From: a beta proteobacterium AAP65
GTDB lineage: Bacteria; Pseudomonadota; Gammaproteobacteria; Burkholderiales; Burkholderiaceae_C
Assembly (NCBI GenBank): GCA_001295865.1
Contig: LJHW01000006.1
Span: 186,001-250,000, forward strand
Length of the DNA stretch: 64,000 nucleotides
Direction: 5' to 3'
The notes below the pieces were generated by a model, which was not told where the DNA came from, ran no database searches, and was given only the letters and a program-made list of their open reading frames with translations. This document shows positions 7,891 through 16,884 of this stretch, one piece after another. Both the position numbers and the translations under genes were made by a program. The first letter of the stretch is position 1, and each line of letters starts with the position of its first letter.

Positions 7891-9102
7891 TCAGGCGCTT
7901 TCGGTGAAGACCGTCAGCACGCCGGTGTAGCCGTAAAGGTGGTGGCGGGCGATCTCGCCGGCGGCGAAAAAGCCCACCAGCGGCAGCTCTTCGCTGTCGC
8001 CCTTGCCGCCGCCCAGCGCGTGCTGGATGGTCTTCAGCTCGGCCGAAGGCCCGCCGAAGTGCGGGCCGCCGCGGCCGGTGCAGCTGACGTACACCGCACC
8101 CAGCAGGCGCCGCGCCGGGGCAGGCGCGCTGCCGCTGAGCGGGTCGTCCTGCGGTTCGAGTTCGTCGCGGATCTCGCTGCAGATGCGAACCAGGTCGCGC
8201 CGCGCGGCCTGCACGTCGCGCTGGCAGAAGGCCAGGCGCATGCCGGTCTGCACCAGGTCGGCCACGGCAAAGGCCTGGCGGCCGGGGTCCAGGCCCACGA
8301 GGTGGCGCACGCGCGTGTCGGCACCGAACTGGCCGTGCCGCGGCAGGCTGCCGTCGGCCGCGTCGTCCAGACCCACCAGCGTGGCGCGCAGCCGCGGCAG
8401 CGCGGCGCGCGGGTCGTCCAGCGCGTCGAGGCCCAGGTCGCACAGCAGGCAGGGCAGGGCGGGTTCGCCGTCGAGTTCGGTGACGATGTGGCGCTCGCAG
8501 GCCGTGATGGTGCGCGTGGGGCCCACCGGCTGACAGCCCTGCGTCACGCGCGAGATCAGCGACACCTCCTGCGTGAAGGCCACGCCCGAGAGCCCGCCCT
8601 GCCACACGCCCTCGGCAATGTGGTGCGTGGCCGCGCGCGAGCTGGCCAGGCCGCCGAAGAGGTAGCCGCTGTCGGTGCGGTCGCTCATCTCGGTGATGAG
8701 CTCCTGCAGGTCGGGCGTGGCCGGGTCGGCATGCACCAGCGCGGTGTAGGGCGTGATGCGCCGCAGCTTGCGTGCGCCCGAGAAGACCTCGAAGCGCCCC
8801 GCCGGCAGCGCCGCCAGCATCAGCGCCAGCGCTGGTTCGTCGATGTACTCGGCCGCGCCGGCGCACACGCCCACGCCCACGCTGCCCACCCAGGCCACGC
8901 CCGGCCAGCGGCCGCGCAGGTCGGCCAGCAGGGCGGCGGCGTGGGGGGCGTAATGGTCGGTGAAGTAGACGAAACCCAGGCTCAGCGGCCCGGCGTCGCT
9001 GTTGTCGTGCGCGGCGCGGCGGGCTTCCACCTGTGCGGCGGCCAGGGCCAGGGCGGCCCGCCAGTCGGGGTGGGTGGCGTGGCCGATGAGGAAAGCGGGC
9101 AT
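7891..9102 (-). CDS. FIST N/C domain sensory protein
   Basis: Predicted 403-residue soluble protein with the FIST_N domain (about residues 30-215; blocks LGFVYFTDHYAPHA, VAWVGSVGVGVCAGAAEYIDEPA) and FIST_C domain (about 230-385; SCTGRGGPHFG, PLVGFFAAGEIA, YGYTGVLTVF). FIST domains are thought to bind small ligands such as amino acids and often sit upstream of chemotaxis, GGDEF or kinase modules. Here the protein is FIST only, so any output would depend on a partner protein. No signalling partner is adjacent; the neighbours are the glc operon downstream and phaM upstream. The length is usual for stand-alone FIST proteins. Confidence 0.85.
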   Translation of the reverse strand: MPAFLIGHATHPDWRAALALAAAQVEARRAAHDNSDAGPLSLGFVYFTDHYAPHAAALLADLRGRWPGVAWVGSVGVGVCAGAAEYIDEPALALMLAALPAGRFEVFSGARKLRRITPYTALVHADPATPDLQELITEMSDRTDSGYLFGGLASSRAATHHIAEGVWQGGLSGVAFTQEVSLISRVTQGCQPVGPTRTITACERHIVTELDGEPALPCLLCDLGLDALDDPRAALPRLRATLVGLDDAADGSLPRHGQFGADTRVRHLVGLDPGRQAFAVADLVQTGMRLAFCQRDVQAARRDLVRICSEIRDELEPQDDPLSGSAPAPARRLLGAVYVSCTGRGGPHFGGPSAELKTIQHALGGGKGDSEELPLVGFFAAGEIARHHLYGYTGVLTVFTESA

Positions 9103-9137
9103 GGGGGCGGTGCGCCTCGCAGGTCAGGGTGCAGGGG

Positions 9138-9785
9138 TCAGGGCTGGCGGCGGCGCGTGGCGGGCGCAGCGGCACGCGCCGTTTTCTTGGCCGCCGGCTT
9201 CTTGCCGGCCGGTGCCGCAGCGGCGGTGCTGCCACGTGGCCGCGGCGCCTTCTTCGCGGCCGGGGCGGCCGTGCCTGGAGCGCCGACCCCTGGTTCCTTG
9301 AGCGCCTGCGATGCGATGTCGGCGAACTGCTTGGTGAGCGCGCCCCACCATTGCATGGGGTCGACCGCAGGGGCTGGCGGCTCGGCGGCGGTCTGCGCAG
9401 TCTCTGCCTCCGGTGCCGGTGCCGGTGCCGGTGCCGGTGCAGGTGGCGGTGCCGGGGCCGGCGCAGCGGGTTCGGGCACCTTGGCCGAGAGCGCAGCGCG
9501 CAGGTCGGCCATCGGCAGGTTCAAGGTCTTCAAGGTGCTCAGCGTCATGCGCTGGACTTCCAGGGCCTGCACCGTGGTGCCCAGCAGCCGGGCGTTCTGC
9601 TCCAGCCAGAACTGCACGGTCTTGAGTTCCTGGATGCGCTTGTCCAGCTCTTCGGGATCGAGCGTGGGGGCCACCCACTGACCAAAACCCTGCACACCCG
9701 GCAGCGCCGCGCCGGCGCCCTTCATCAGGTTCTGCAGGAACTCGAAGCCCGGCACCATGCGGGCCAGGTCGTTGGCGGTGCTCAT
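9138..9785 (-). CDS. phaM: PhaM-type polyhydroxyalkanoate granule regulator
   Basis: Predicted 215-residue PhaM-like protein. In Ralstonia eutropha PhaM activates PHB synthase PhaC and links PHB granules to the nucleoid. The conserved N-terminal region (MSTANDLARMVPGFEFLQNLMKG to about residue 100) contains the family pattern PEELDKRIQELKTVQFWLEQNARLL, likely a coiled coil. A Pro-Ala linker follows (about residues 115-130, coded by a GGTGCC hexamer repeat), then a Lys/Ala/Arg tail with KKPAAKKTARAA that resembles histone-like DNA-binding tails. The presence of phaM implies that the strain stores polyhydroxyalkanoate; the synthase genes are not in this window. Confidence 0.88.
   Translation of the reverse strand: MSTANDLARMVPGFEFLQNLMKGAGAALPGVQGFGQWVAPTLDPEELDKRIQELKTVQFWLEQNARLLGTTVQALEVQRMTLSTLKTLNLPMADLRAALSAKVPEPAAPAPAPPPAPAPAPAPAPEAETAQTAAEPPAPAVDPMQWWGALTKQFADIASQALKEPGVGAPGTAAPAAKKAPRPRGSTAAAAPAGKKPAAKKTARAAAPATRRRQP
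9412..9441. repeat. GGTGCC hexanucleotide tandem repeat in phaM
   Basis: Four perfect copies of GGTGCC plus one GGTGCA lie head to tail. On the coding (minus) strand they encode an alternating Ala-Pro linker between the conserved N-terminal domain of PhaM and its basic DNA-binding tail. Copy-number change would alter linker length by two residues per unit and keep the frame. Confidence 0.85.
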
Positions 9786-9837
9786 GCGGCGCTCTCCTCC
9801 GGGTGGTGGCGCCGATTGTGGGGCGCGTGCGGGGGCT

Positions 9838-10824
9838 TCAGCGGTTGAAGCGCACGCGCTCGACGCGGAAGCCCAGGTCTTCGAGCAGGCGCGGCAGCGA
9901 CTGCGGGCCGGTCATGTGCAAGGCCCCCACGGCCGCGAAGACCCGCTTGCCGCTGCGGTGCTGCGCGTCGATGCCGGCGGCCAGCGGGCCGTTGCGCTCG
10001 TCGTTGAGCTTGCGCATGTAGGCCTGGTCTTCGGCGGTGTTGGCGCATTCGCACCAGCTGGCGTAGTCGTCCAGCGCGGCGAGGTCGCCACGTTCCCAGG
10101 CCGCCACCATGCGGGCCATCACGCGGCGGCTGCTGCCGTCTTCCAGTTGCGCCAGGCTTTGCGCCAGCGTGGCCAGGGCCTCGTCGGGGTCGGCGGGCAC
10201 GAGCACGGCCTTCTGCTGCGCGGCAGTTTCGAGCGACACCACACGCCGGCCGCTGCCGCGCACCTGGCTCAGCAGCAACTGTTCCAGGGCCAGGCTCGGG
10301 TCCATGCCCAGCCAGCGCGCTTCCAGCACCATCAGGCTGGTGGCCTGCAGCACCGGGTGCAGCGTGGCCATCGATTCGGGCGCGATGCAGGCGCGGGCGT
10401 AGGCCTGGTTCAGGCGCTGCTGCAGCGGTTCGGGCAGCAGCCCGGGGTGCTGCAGGTCTTGCAGTGCGGCTTGCAGGGCGGGGTCGCTGGGGTCGATTTC
10501 CAGCGCCAGCACCTCGCTGTTCCGCAAGGCCGCGCTGACCTGCGGGCCCAGCCGCTTCCAGGCTGGTTTGCCGACGTGCAGCGTGCCGTAGAGCCAGCTG
10601 CTGCGGCCGTCCCGCGTGAGGCGCCAGAGCAGGCCGCGGTCACGCTCGGGGGCGGTGCTGGCGTGCACGGGCAAAGGCGGCGGGCAGGCGGCGGGGGCCA
10701 CGCTGGCCGGTGGCGTGGCGGCCGGCGCGGGTGCCGCGCTCGGCTGCGCTGCGCTGCCGGCGGCCAGCACGGCACAGCCGAGTGTGGCCACCCGGCGGGC
10801 CAGAAGTGAAAGCCAGCGTTGCAT
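9838..10824 (-). CDS. TraB/GumN family protein, exported
   Basis: Predicted 328-residue protein of the TraB/GumN family (Tiki-like fold, proposed metalloprotease relatives). The N-terminus (MQRWLSLLARRVATLGCAVLAAGSAAQ) is a signal peptide followed by a Pro/Ala-rich stretch. The family hallmarks are visible: SSWLYGTLHVGKPAW near residue 80 (the G-T-x-H motif) and VFAAVGALHMTGPQSL near the C-terminus (the second G-x-x-H motif). The core has EIDPSD and EQLLLSQ, also typical. The frame is open upstream to 11520, but that part overlaps the divergent acylase and is a shadow. Function in bacteria is unproven. The gene is divergent from the acylase with a 90-bp gap. Confidence 0.85.
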   Translation of the reverse strand: MQRWLSLLARRVATLGCAVLAAGSAAQPSAAPAPAATPPASVAPAACPPPLPVHASTAPERDRGLLWRLTRDGRSSWLYGTLHVGKPAWKRLGPQVSAALRNSEVLALEIDPSDPALQAALQDLQHPGLLPEPLQQRLNQAYARACIAPESMATLHPVLQATSLMVLEARWLGMDPSLALEQLLLSQVRGSGRRVVSLETAAQQKAVLVPADPDEALATLAQSLAQLEDGSSRRVMARMVAAWERGDLAALDDYASWCECANTAEDQAYMRKLNDERNGPLAAGIDAQHRSGKRVFAAVGALHMTGPQSLPRLLEDLGFRVERVRFNR

Positions 10825-10914
10825 GGGCTGACGATGCCACGAAAGGCCGCCCTTGTACCAGCGCGCCGGCCCCAGGGGCGCTGGTGCCATCATGCGGCTG
10901 CCTCCTTCGTCGCG

Positions 10915-13449
10915 ATGAGCCCCCGCCACCCGCCCCTTGCGCTGCCCGCCCGCCTGGCCCGGGCAACGCTGGCCGCCGCCGGCGGCCTGGCTGCCTTGGC
11001 GTTGCAGGCGGCGCCGGCCGTGGCACCGGGCCTGCCCACGCAGACGCTCGGCGTGCCCGGGCTGGCCGCGCCGGCCGAGATCCTGCTCGACCCCTGGGGC
11101 GTGCCGCACCTCTACGCCGCCAGCCGCGACGACCTCTTTTTTGTGCAGGGTTTCAACGCCGCGCGCGACCGCCTGTTCCAGATCGACCTCTGGCGCCGCC
11201 GCGGCCTGGGCCGGCTGGCCGTGGCCCTGGGCCCGGCCTTCGTGGAGACCGACCGCGCGGCGCGGCTCTTCCTCTACCGCGGCGACATGGCCCGCGAATG
11301 GGCCGCCTACGGGCCCGAGGCGAAGGCCATCGTCACGCGCTTCGTGGCTGGCATCAATGCTTACATCGATCTCGTGGCCGCCGAGCCTTCGCGGCTGCCC
11401 TTCGAGTTCAGGCAGTTCGGCTACGTGCCCGAGAAGTGGGCCCCCGAAGACGTGCTGCGCATCCGCAGCCACGCGCTGGCCGGCAACGTCTACGGCGAGC
11501 TCTGGCGCGCCACGCTGCACTGCCGCGGCGAACTGGCCGCCGACCGCTGGCGCCAGGCGCTGACGCCCGCGCGCGAGCTGCGCCCGCCCGAGGGCCTGGA
11601 CGCCTGCGTGCCGCCCGAGGCGCTGCGCGAGTACATGCTGGCCACGCAGCCGGTGCAGATGCCGGCGCTGGGCTCACCCCAGGCGGTGCCGCAGCGCAGC
11701 TCGGCCGCGCCGTCTGGCGAAGCCTTGGCGGCCCAGGTGCTGCAGGCTGCCGCCGCGATGGCCGACCGCACCGAGGGCAGCAACGCCTGGGCGATCGCCC
11801 CCAGCCGCAGCGCCACGGGCCGCCCGCTGCTGGCGGCCGACCCCCACCGGCTGCAGGCCGCGCCCGCACTGCGCTACCTGGTGCACCTGGAGGCGCCGGG
11901 CTACAGCGCCATCGGCGGCGGCGAGCCGGCGGTGCCCGGCGTCTCGATGGGCCACAACGGCCGCATCGCCTTCGGCTTGACGGTGTTCGCGGCCGACCAG
12001 GAAGACCTCTACGTCTATCAAACCCGCCCCGGCGCGCCCGACGAGTACCGCTACCGCGGCGGCTGGGAGAAGATGCGCCTGCTCACCGAGCGCATCGAGG
12101 TGCGCGGCGCGCCCGCGCAGACGGTGACGCTGCGCTTCACACGCCACGGCCCCGTCACCGGCCGCGAGGCCATGGCCCAGCGCGCCTATGCCGTGCGCTC
12201 GGTGTGGTTCGAGCCGGGCACGGCGCCCTACATGGCCAGCCTGGGCCTGATGCGCGCGGCCGACCACGCCCGCTTCCAGCGCGGCCTGGCCGCCTGGGGC
12301 ACGCCGGCGGTGAACATGGTCTACGCCGACACCCGCGGCGACATCGCTTGGGCCGTGGGCGCGCGTGTGCCGCGCCGGCCGAACTGGGACGGCCTGATGC
12401 CCGTGCCCGGTGACGGCCGCTACGAATGGGCGGGCTTCCGCCCCGCCGCCGAGTTGCCCGCGCTGCGCAACCCGGCGGCCGGCTGGTTCGCCAGCGCCAA
12501 CGAATACAACCTGCCGGCCCAGGGCCCCTGGCAGGCCGCGCCCTTGGGCCACGACTGGCCCAGCCGCGCGCGCCACCAGCGCCTGGCCGAGGTGCTGTCG
12601 GCCAACGCACGCTTCAGCGTCGACGACGCCGTGCGCCTGCAGAACGACGTGCTCTCGGTGCCCGCGCGCCGCGTGCAGGCCTTGCTGCGTACGCCGCGTT
12701 TTGCAACGCCGGCGGCGCAGGCCGCGCAGCGCCTGCTGAGCACCGGCTGGAACGCGCAGCTCACGGCCGAATCGGGCGCGGCGGCGCTGTTCGAACGCTG
12801 GTGGACACGCCACCTGCCGCCGGCCTTCCGCCAGGCGGTGCTGTCGCCCACGGCCGCGTTGCTGCTGCGCACCAGCGACGAAGACGCCATGCTGGCCGCG
12901 CTGGAAAACCCCGCCGCGGCTTTTGGCTCTGCCGCCGCCGTGCCGCGGCGCGATGCCGTGCTGGAAAGCAGCCTGGCCGCCGCCTGGGCCGAACTCGTGC
13001 AGCGCGCCGGCCCCGACCCCGCGCGCTGGCAATGGGGCGCCTGGCACCAGGCCGTGTTCCCGCACCCGCTGGCGCCGGGCGTGGACGCGGCCACGCAGGC
13101 GCGGCTGAACGTGGGCCCCTTTGCGAAAGCCGGCGGGCGCAGCACCGTGAACCTCTCGGTGCAGGACGGGGACACCGGCCGCCACGTGGCCGGCCCGTCG
13201 CTGCGCCTGGTGCTGGACGTGGGCGACTGGGACCGCTCACGCGCCATCAACGCACCGGGCCAGGCCGGTGACCCCGCCAGCCCGCATTACCGCGACCTGG
13301 CGCCGTTGTGGCTGAAGGGCGAGACCGTGCCGTTGCTCTACACACGCGCCGCGGTGCAGGCCGCGGCGGTGCAGCGCTGGGTGCTGCAGCCGGCGCGCGC
13401 GGCCCGCGCGCCCGCTACACCCGCAAGCGCGGCAGCTCGCGGTAGGTGA
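10915..13449 (+). CDS. Penicillin acylase family N-terminal nucleophile amidase
   Basis: Predicted 844-residue Ntn-hydrolase of the penicillin acylase family (penicillin, cephalosporin or N-acyl-homoserine lactone acylases). A signal peptide (about residues 1-36) precedes the alpha chain beginning with the typical ILLDPWGVPHLYA block. The autocatalytic cleavage site and nucleophile are clear: TEGSNAWAI, with Ser289 as the new N-terminus of the beta chain. Downstream VSMGHNGRIAFGLTVFAADQEDLYVY, SANEYNLP and FAKAGGRSTVNLS (the conserved Asn/Arg region) complete the active site. It is periplasmic. The ATG at 10915 starts the signal peptide. The substrate cannot be told; a quorum-quenching acylase is one possibility. 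The last 35 bp overlap the end of the convergent DUF418 gene. Confidence 0.9.
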   Translation: MSPRHPPLALPARLARATLAAAGGLAALALQAAPAVAPGLPTQTLGVPGLAAPAEILLDPWGVPHLYAASRDDLFFVQGFNAARDRLFQIDLWRRRGLGRLAVALGPAFVETDRAARLFLYRGDMAREWAAYGPEAKAIVTRFVAGINAYIDLVAAEPSRLPFEFRQFGYVPEKWAPEDVLRIRSHALAGNVYGELWRATLHCRGELAADRWRQALTPARELRPPEGLDACVPPEALREYMLATQPVQMPALGSPQAVPQRSSAAPSGEALAAQVLQAAAAMADRTEGSNAWAIAPSRSATGRPLLAADPHRLQAAPALRYLVHLEAPGYSAIGGGEPAVPGVSMGHNGRIAFGLTVFAADQEDLYVYQTRPGAPDEYRYRGGWEKMRLLTERIEVRGAPAQTVTLRFTRHGPVTGREAMAQRAYAVRSVWFEPGTAPYMASLGLMRAADHARFQRGLAAWGTPAVNMVYADTRGDIAWAVGARVPRRPNWDGLMPVPGDGRYEWAGFRPAAELPALRNPAAGWFASANEYNLPAQGPWQAAPLGHDWPSRARHQRLAEVLSANARFSVDDAVRLQNDVLSVPARRVQALLRTPRFATPAAQAAQRLLSTGWNAQLTAESGAAALFERWWTRHLPPAFRQAVLSPTAALLLRTSDEDAMLAALENPAAAFGSAAAVPRRDAVLESSLAAAWAELVQRAGPDPARWQWGAWHQAVFPHPLAPGVDAATQARLNVGPFAKAGGRSTVNLSVQDGDTGRHVAGPSLRLVLDVGDWDRSRAINAPGQAGDPASPHYRDLAPLWLKGETVPLLYTRAAVQAAAVQRWVLQPARAARAPATPASAAARGR

Positions 13450-15136
13450 AGCCGCGCCAGAGCCATTCCACCGGCCCGTAGCGGAAGCGGGCCATCCACC
13501 AGTGGCTGAAGGCCAGCTGCGCGGCGAAGACCACCCCCACGAAGACCACCTGCCACGCGCGCGCCATGCCCCACTGCCCGAAGGCGTAGCCGTGGAAGTA
13601 GAGCGCGCAGATCAGCGACTGCGTGAGGTAGTTCGTGAGCGCCATGCGCCCCATCGGCGCCAGCACGCGGATGCGCGAGACCAGCGGCCCGCCGTGCAGC
13701 ATCAGCACCACCAGGCCCACATAACCCAGGCAGGCCGGCAGGTTGCCCAGCATGACCAGGCCCTGTGCCATCAGCCAGCCGTCGTGGCGGTCGCCCGGGG
13801 TGTGGTGCATGGCGATGAGGCTGCCCGCCAGCCCGAGGCCGATGCCCAGCGGCAGGCCCCACAGCGCCAGGCGGCGGAAGAGGGGCAGGTGGTCTTGCGT
13901 GCGCTCCATCACGCCTGAGCGCACGAACCACGCGCCCAACAGGAACATGCCGATGAAGAGCACCGAGGCGCCGAAATCGCCGCCGGCCTTCTCCGGGAAG
14001 CGGCGGGCGCGGTAATCCACCGCATCGCCATAACTGCCGGTGGTGAAGGTCTTGATCTCCAGCGCCTTCTCTTCGGCCTGCTCTTTCAGGCGCTTCTCGC
14101 GTTCGGCCTTGGCTTCGGCCACACGCTCTTCACGCGATTTCTTCTTTTCGGCGCCACTGGCGGATGGGGCCGGCGGCTGGGCGACGGCCGGTGCCGAGGC
14201 CGTGGCCGCGGCGGGTGTGGCGGGCAAGGCCAGCGGGTCGGGGCCGAAGTGCTGCACCACCCCCATCAGCGTCATCGCCGTGGCGGCGAAGAGGTAGAGC
14301 GTGGCGCCCATGCGCAACGCGCGCTTTTCGGGCGGCTGGTGGTAGCGCCAGGCCAGGCCGGCCATCAGCAGCGTGAGCGGGCCGAAGACGGTGAGCGGCA
14401 GCCGCGGCTCCAGCGGGGCATCGGGCAGCAGCCACAAGGCGGTGGCGCCCAGGCTCAGGCCCAGCCCCAGCAAGAGCAGCAGGAAGGCGAAGAGCGGCAC
14501 GCGCAGCGGCTTCTTCTCGCTGCGCATGAACAGCGCCAGCAGCCCCGCCAGCGCCAGGCCGGCGGCCACGCCGAAAAAGCCGTCGGCGTCCAGTGCCACG
14601 CCCAGGCCGACCGCCACGGCGATGGCCAGCAGCAGCGGCTTGGGCCGGCCGTAGAGCACCACCATCAGCATCAGCGCCGAGACGGCGTAGGTGAAGAGGA
14701 TGTCGCCGTCCCAGAGAAAGATGAAGTGCGCCGCGCCGAACACGCCGAGTGCCAGCACGCGGCGCAGGTAGACGCGTTTGAATTCGCGCCCGGTCTGCTC
14801 GGCGCGCAGCAGCATCACCGCGAAGCCCATGCCGAAGACGAGCGAGAAGATCGTCCAGAACTTGCCCTGCACGAAGTAGGCGATGAACCAGCTGGCCAGC
14901 CAGTTCAGGCCCGTCAGCCCGCGTGGCATGCCTTCGCCGAAGCTGGTGAAGGGCCGGCTGAACCACTCGATGTTCATCAGGAAGATGCCCAGCAGCGCAA
15001 AGCCGCGCACCACGTCCAGCGCTTCGATGCGCTGGGCAGCGGGCAGCGGGGTCATCGGTGGGGGCGGTGGGGCGGGCGGTGCCGGGGGCTCGGCCGGGGT
15101 GGGCGTGGGCTCGGCCGGCGGGGGTGTGGTGGTCAT
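13415..15136 (-). CDS. DUF418 domain polytopic membrane protein
   Basis: Predicted 573-residue inner-membrane protein. After a Pro-rich cytoplasmic start (about residues 1-30), the sequence IEALDVVRGFALLGIFLMNIEWFSRPF is the usual beginning of the YeiB/DUF418 family. The DUF418 domain is at the C-terminus (APMGRMALTNYLTQSLICALYFHGYAFGQWG). About ten hydrophobic helices are visible. Between the two halves lies a highly charged segment, EKKKSREERVAEAKAEREKR onward (about residues 335-375), which is likely a cytoplasmic coiled coil and is longer than usual. The family is related to acyltransferases such as the heparan-glucosaminide acetyltransferase group, but no function is known. The start could instead be ATG 15056 (MTPLPAAQRIEALD), which lacks the Pro-rich leader; neither has a strong ribosome site. 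Confidence 0.85.
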   Translation of the reverse strand: MTTTPPPAEPTPTPAEPPAPPAPPPPPMTPLPAAQRIEALDVVRGFALLGIFLMNIEWFSRPFTSFGEGMPRGLTGLNWLASWFIAYFVQGKFWTIFSLVFGMGFAVMLLRAEQTGREFKRVYLRRVLALGVFGAAHFIFLWDGDILFTYAVSALMLMVVLYGRPKPLLLAIAVAVGLGVALDADGFFGVAAGLALAGLLALFMRSEKKPLRVPLFAFLLLLLGLGLSLGATALWLLPDAPLEPRLPLTVFGPLTLLMAGLAWRYHQPPEKRALRMGATLYLFAATAMTLMGVVQHFGPDPLALPATPAAATASAPAVAQPPAPSASGAEKKKSREERVAEAKAEREKRLKEQAEEKALEIKTFTTGSYGDAVDYRARRFPEKAGGDFGASVLFIGMFLLGAWFVRSGVMERTQDHLPLFRRLALWGLPLGIGLGLAGSLIAMHHTPGDRHDGWLMAQGLVMLGNLPACLGYVGLVVLMLHGGPLVSRIRVLAPMGRMALTNYLTQSLICALYFHGYAFGQWGMARAWQVVFVGVVFAAQLAFSHWWMARFRYGPVEWLWRGFTYRELPRLRV

Positions 15137-15253
15137 GGCGCGAGGCCCGGTCGCAGGAGATGGGCCCATTCTGCGTGGGGCTGTGGGCGGCACCAAGCCC
15201 GTCCGTCGCACCGTTCAGGGGGGCTGTCGCATGGCGCGCCAGGGCCCCGTGTT

Positions 15254-15733
15254 TCAGCGCCGCGGTTCGAAGCGCAGCACGCCGTCTTGCTGCTGCCAGC
15301 GCAGGCGGCCCAGCACGTCCATGCCCAGCAAGGGTTTGTCGAGCTGGGGCAGGGCCGTCACGCGCAGGCGGTCGGCGCGCAGGCCGCCTTCGAGCTCGAT
15401 GTCGGCCACCACCCGTGCGCCCTGCACCACGCCCCCCGCGGTGTTGGAGGTGACGCTGCCTTCCACCGGCAGGCCCAGCTGCTGCGCCAGCGCCAGCGGG
15501 ATGGCGGTGCCGGTGGCGCCGGTGTCGACGAGGAAATCGACCTCGCGCCCGCTGATGCGCCCGGGCCAGTGGTAATGACCGTCGGCGCTGCGGCGTATCT
15601 CCACCACCTCGCCGCTGATGGCCACACGCGGCGCTGCGGCCTGGCGCTGCCAGGCCTGCACGCCGAGAAACAGCGCGCCGGCCAGCAGCAGCCAGACCGT
15701 GGTGTGCTTCAGCCAGCCGGGCAGTTCTTGCAT
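15254..15733 (-). CDS. Membrane-anchored retropepsin-like aspartic protease
   Basis: Predicted 159-residue clan AA protease of the bacterial single-domain retropepsin type. One N-terminal membrane helix (TTVWLLLAGALFLGVQAW, about residues 10-28) anchors a periplasmic domain. The active-site triad is FLVDTGATGTAIPL (Asp at about residue 67), and the flap/hydrophobic region ends with LLGMDVLGRL, the second family block. These proteins act as dimers because each chain supplies one Asp. The ATG at 15733 (MQELPGWLKHT) is 13 bp after the FAH gene, so the two are probably co-transcribed. Cellular substrates are unknown. Confidence 0.88.
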   Translation of the reverse strand: MQELPGWLKHTTVWLLLAGALFLGVQAWQRQAAAPRVAISGEVVEIRRSADGHYHWPGRISGREVDFLVDTGATGTAIPLALAQQLGLPVEGSVTSNTAGGVVQGARVVADIELEGGLRADRLRVTALPQLDKPLLGMDVLGRLRWQQQDGVLRFEPRR

Positions 15734-15746
15734 GGTGGCGCGGCGC

Positions 15747-16823
15747 TCAGGTTTCGGCCGGGCCGTCGGCCCCGGCTTCGGGCGTGGGTTCAGCAGTGGC
15801 GTCGGCCACCGGTGCCGGTGCGCTGTCTGCAGCAGGCGGGTCTTGCAGCGGTGCCACACGCTGCTCGATGGCGCCGAAAACGCTGTGGCCGCCTTCGTCC
15901 AGCATCTCGATGCGGATGCTGTCGCCGTATTTCATGAAGCCGGTGCGCGGCGCGCCGTGTTCGATGGTCTCGATGGCACGTTTTTCGGCCACGCAGGCAT
16001 AACCTTTGGCCCAATCCTTGTTGCTGACCGTGCCGCTGCCCACCACGCTGCCGGCGCGCAGCCGACGTGTCTTGGCCACGTGGGCGATGAGCTGGCCGAA
16101 GTGGAAGTTCATCTCCGGCCCGGCATCGCACAGGCCCACACGGCGGCCGTTCCAACGGCTTTCCAGCGCCAGGTGCACACGCCCGCCCTGCCAGGCGGGG
16201 CCGAGTTCGTCGGGCGTCACGGCCACCGGGCCGAAAGCCGTGGCCGGTTTGCTCTGCAGAAAGCCGAAACCTTTGGCCAGCTCGGCCGGGATCAGGTTGC
16301 GCAGGCTCCAGTCGTTCACGAGCATCAGCAGGCGCACGCTGTCGATGGCGGCTTCGGCGCTGGTGCCGATGTCGACGTCCCCGGTGACCACGGCCACTTC
16401 AGATTCGAAGTCGATGCCCCAGTCTTCGCTGGCGAAGCGGGCCGGCTCCATGGGGCCGAGAAAGTCGTCGCTGCCGCCCTGGTACATCAGCGGGTCTTCG
16501 TAGAAGCTGGCGGGCACTTCGGCGCCACGCGCCTTGCGCACGAGTTCGACGTGGTTGAGGTAGGCCGAGCCGTCGGCCCACTGGTGCGCGCGCGGCAGCG
16601 GCGCCATGCAGTGTTTCGGGTTGAAGGGGAAGGCGTGGCGCGCCTTGCCGCCGTTGAGCGTGGCGTACAGGTCTTCCAGCGGCGGGCTGCGGAAGTTCCA
16701 GTCGTCCAGCACCTGCTGCAGCGTGGTGGCGATGCCGGTGGCGAAGTGGGCGGTGCTGAGGTCGCGCGAGACGACGGCGAGCAGGCCGTCGCGCGAGCCG
16801 TCGTGGAGGGTGGCGAGTTTCAT
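15747..16823 (-). CDS. Fumarylacetoacetate hydrolase family protein (long form)
   Basis: Predicted 358-residue FAH-family enzyme. The start MKLATLHDGSRDGLLAVVSRDL and the blocks MYQGGSDDFLGP, DFESEVAVVTGDV (metal-binding Glu residues), LLMLVNDWSLRNL (Asp) and GTVSNKDW are those of the two-domain type that includes fumarylacetoacetase-like and putative fumarylpyruvate hydrolases. Such enzymes cleave C-C bonds at the end of aromatic amino acid or aromatic catabolism. The last 40 residues are an Ala/Pro/Glu-rich tail without conserved motifs, which is an unusual extension. It starts a short leftward unit with the retropepsin-like gene and is divergent from the DUF3108 gene. Confidence 0.87.
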   Translation of the reverse strand: MKLATLHDGSRDGLLAVVSRDLSTAHFATGIATTLQQVLDDWNFRSPPLEDLYATLNGGKARHAFPFNPKHCMAPLPRAHQWADGSAYLNHVELVRKARGAEVPASFYEDPLMYQGGSDDFLGPMEPARFASEDWGIDFESEVAVVTGDVDIGTSAEAAIDSVRLLMLVNDWSLRNLIPAELAKGFGFLQSKPATAFGPVAVTPDELGPAWQGGRVHLALESRWNGRRVGLCDAGPEMNFHFGQLIAHVAKTRRLRAGSVVGSGTVSNKDWAKGYACVAEKRAIETIEHGAPRTGFMKYGDSIRIEMLDEGGHSVFGAIEQRVAPLQDPPAADSAPAPVADATAEPTPEAGADGPAET

Positions 16824-16884
16824 GCGGGTGGGCTTGTGCGCTGGGGCGCCCCGGGGCGGGGCGGCAGGGTGGCAGTATTGTGGG

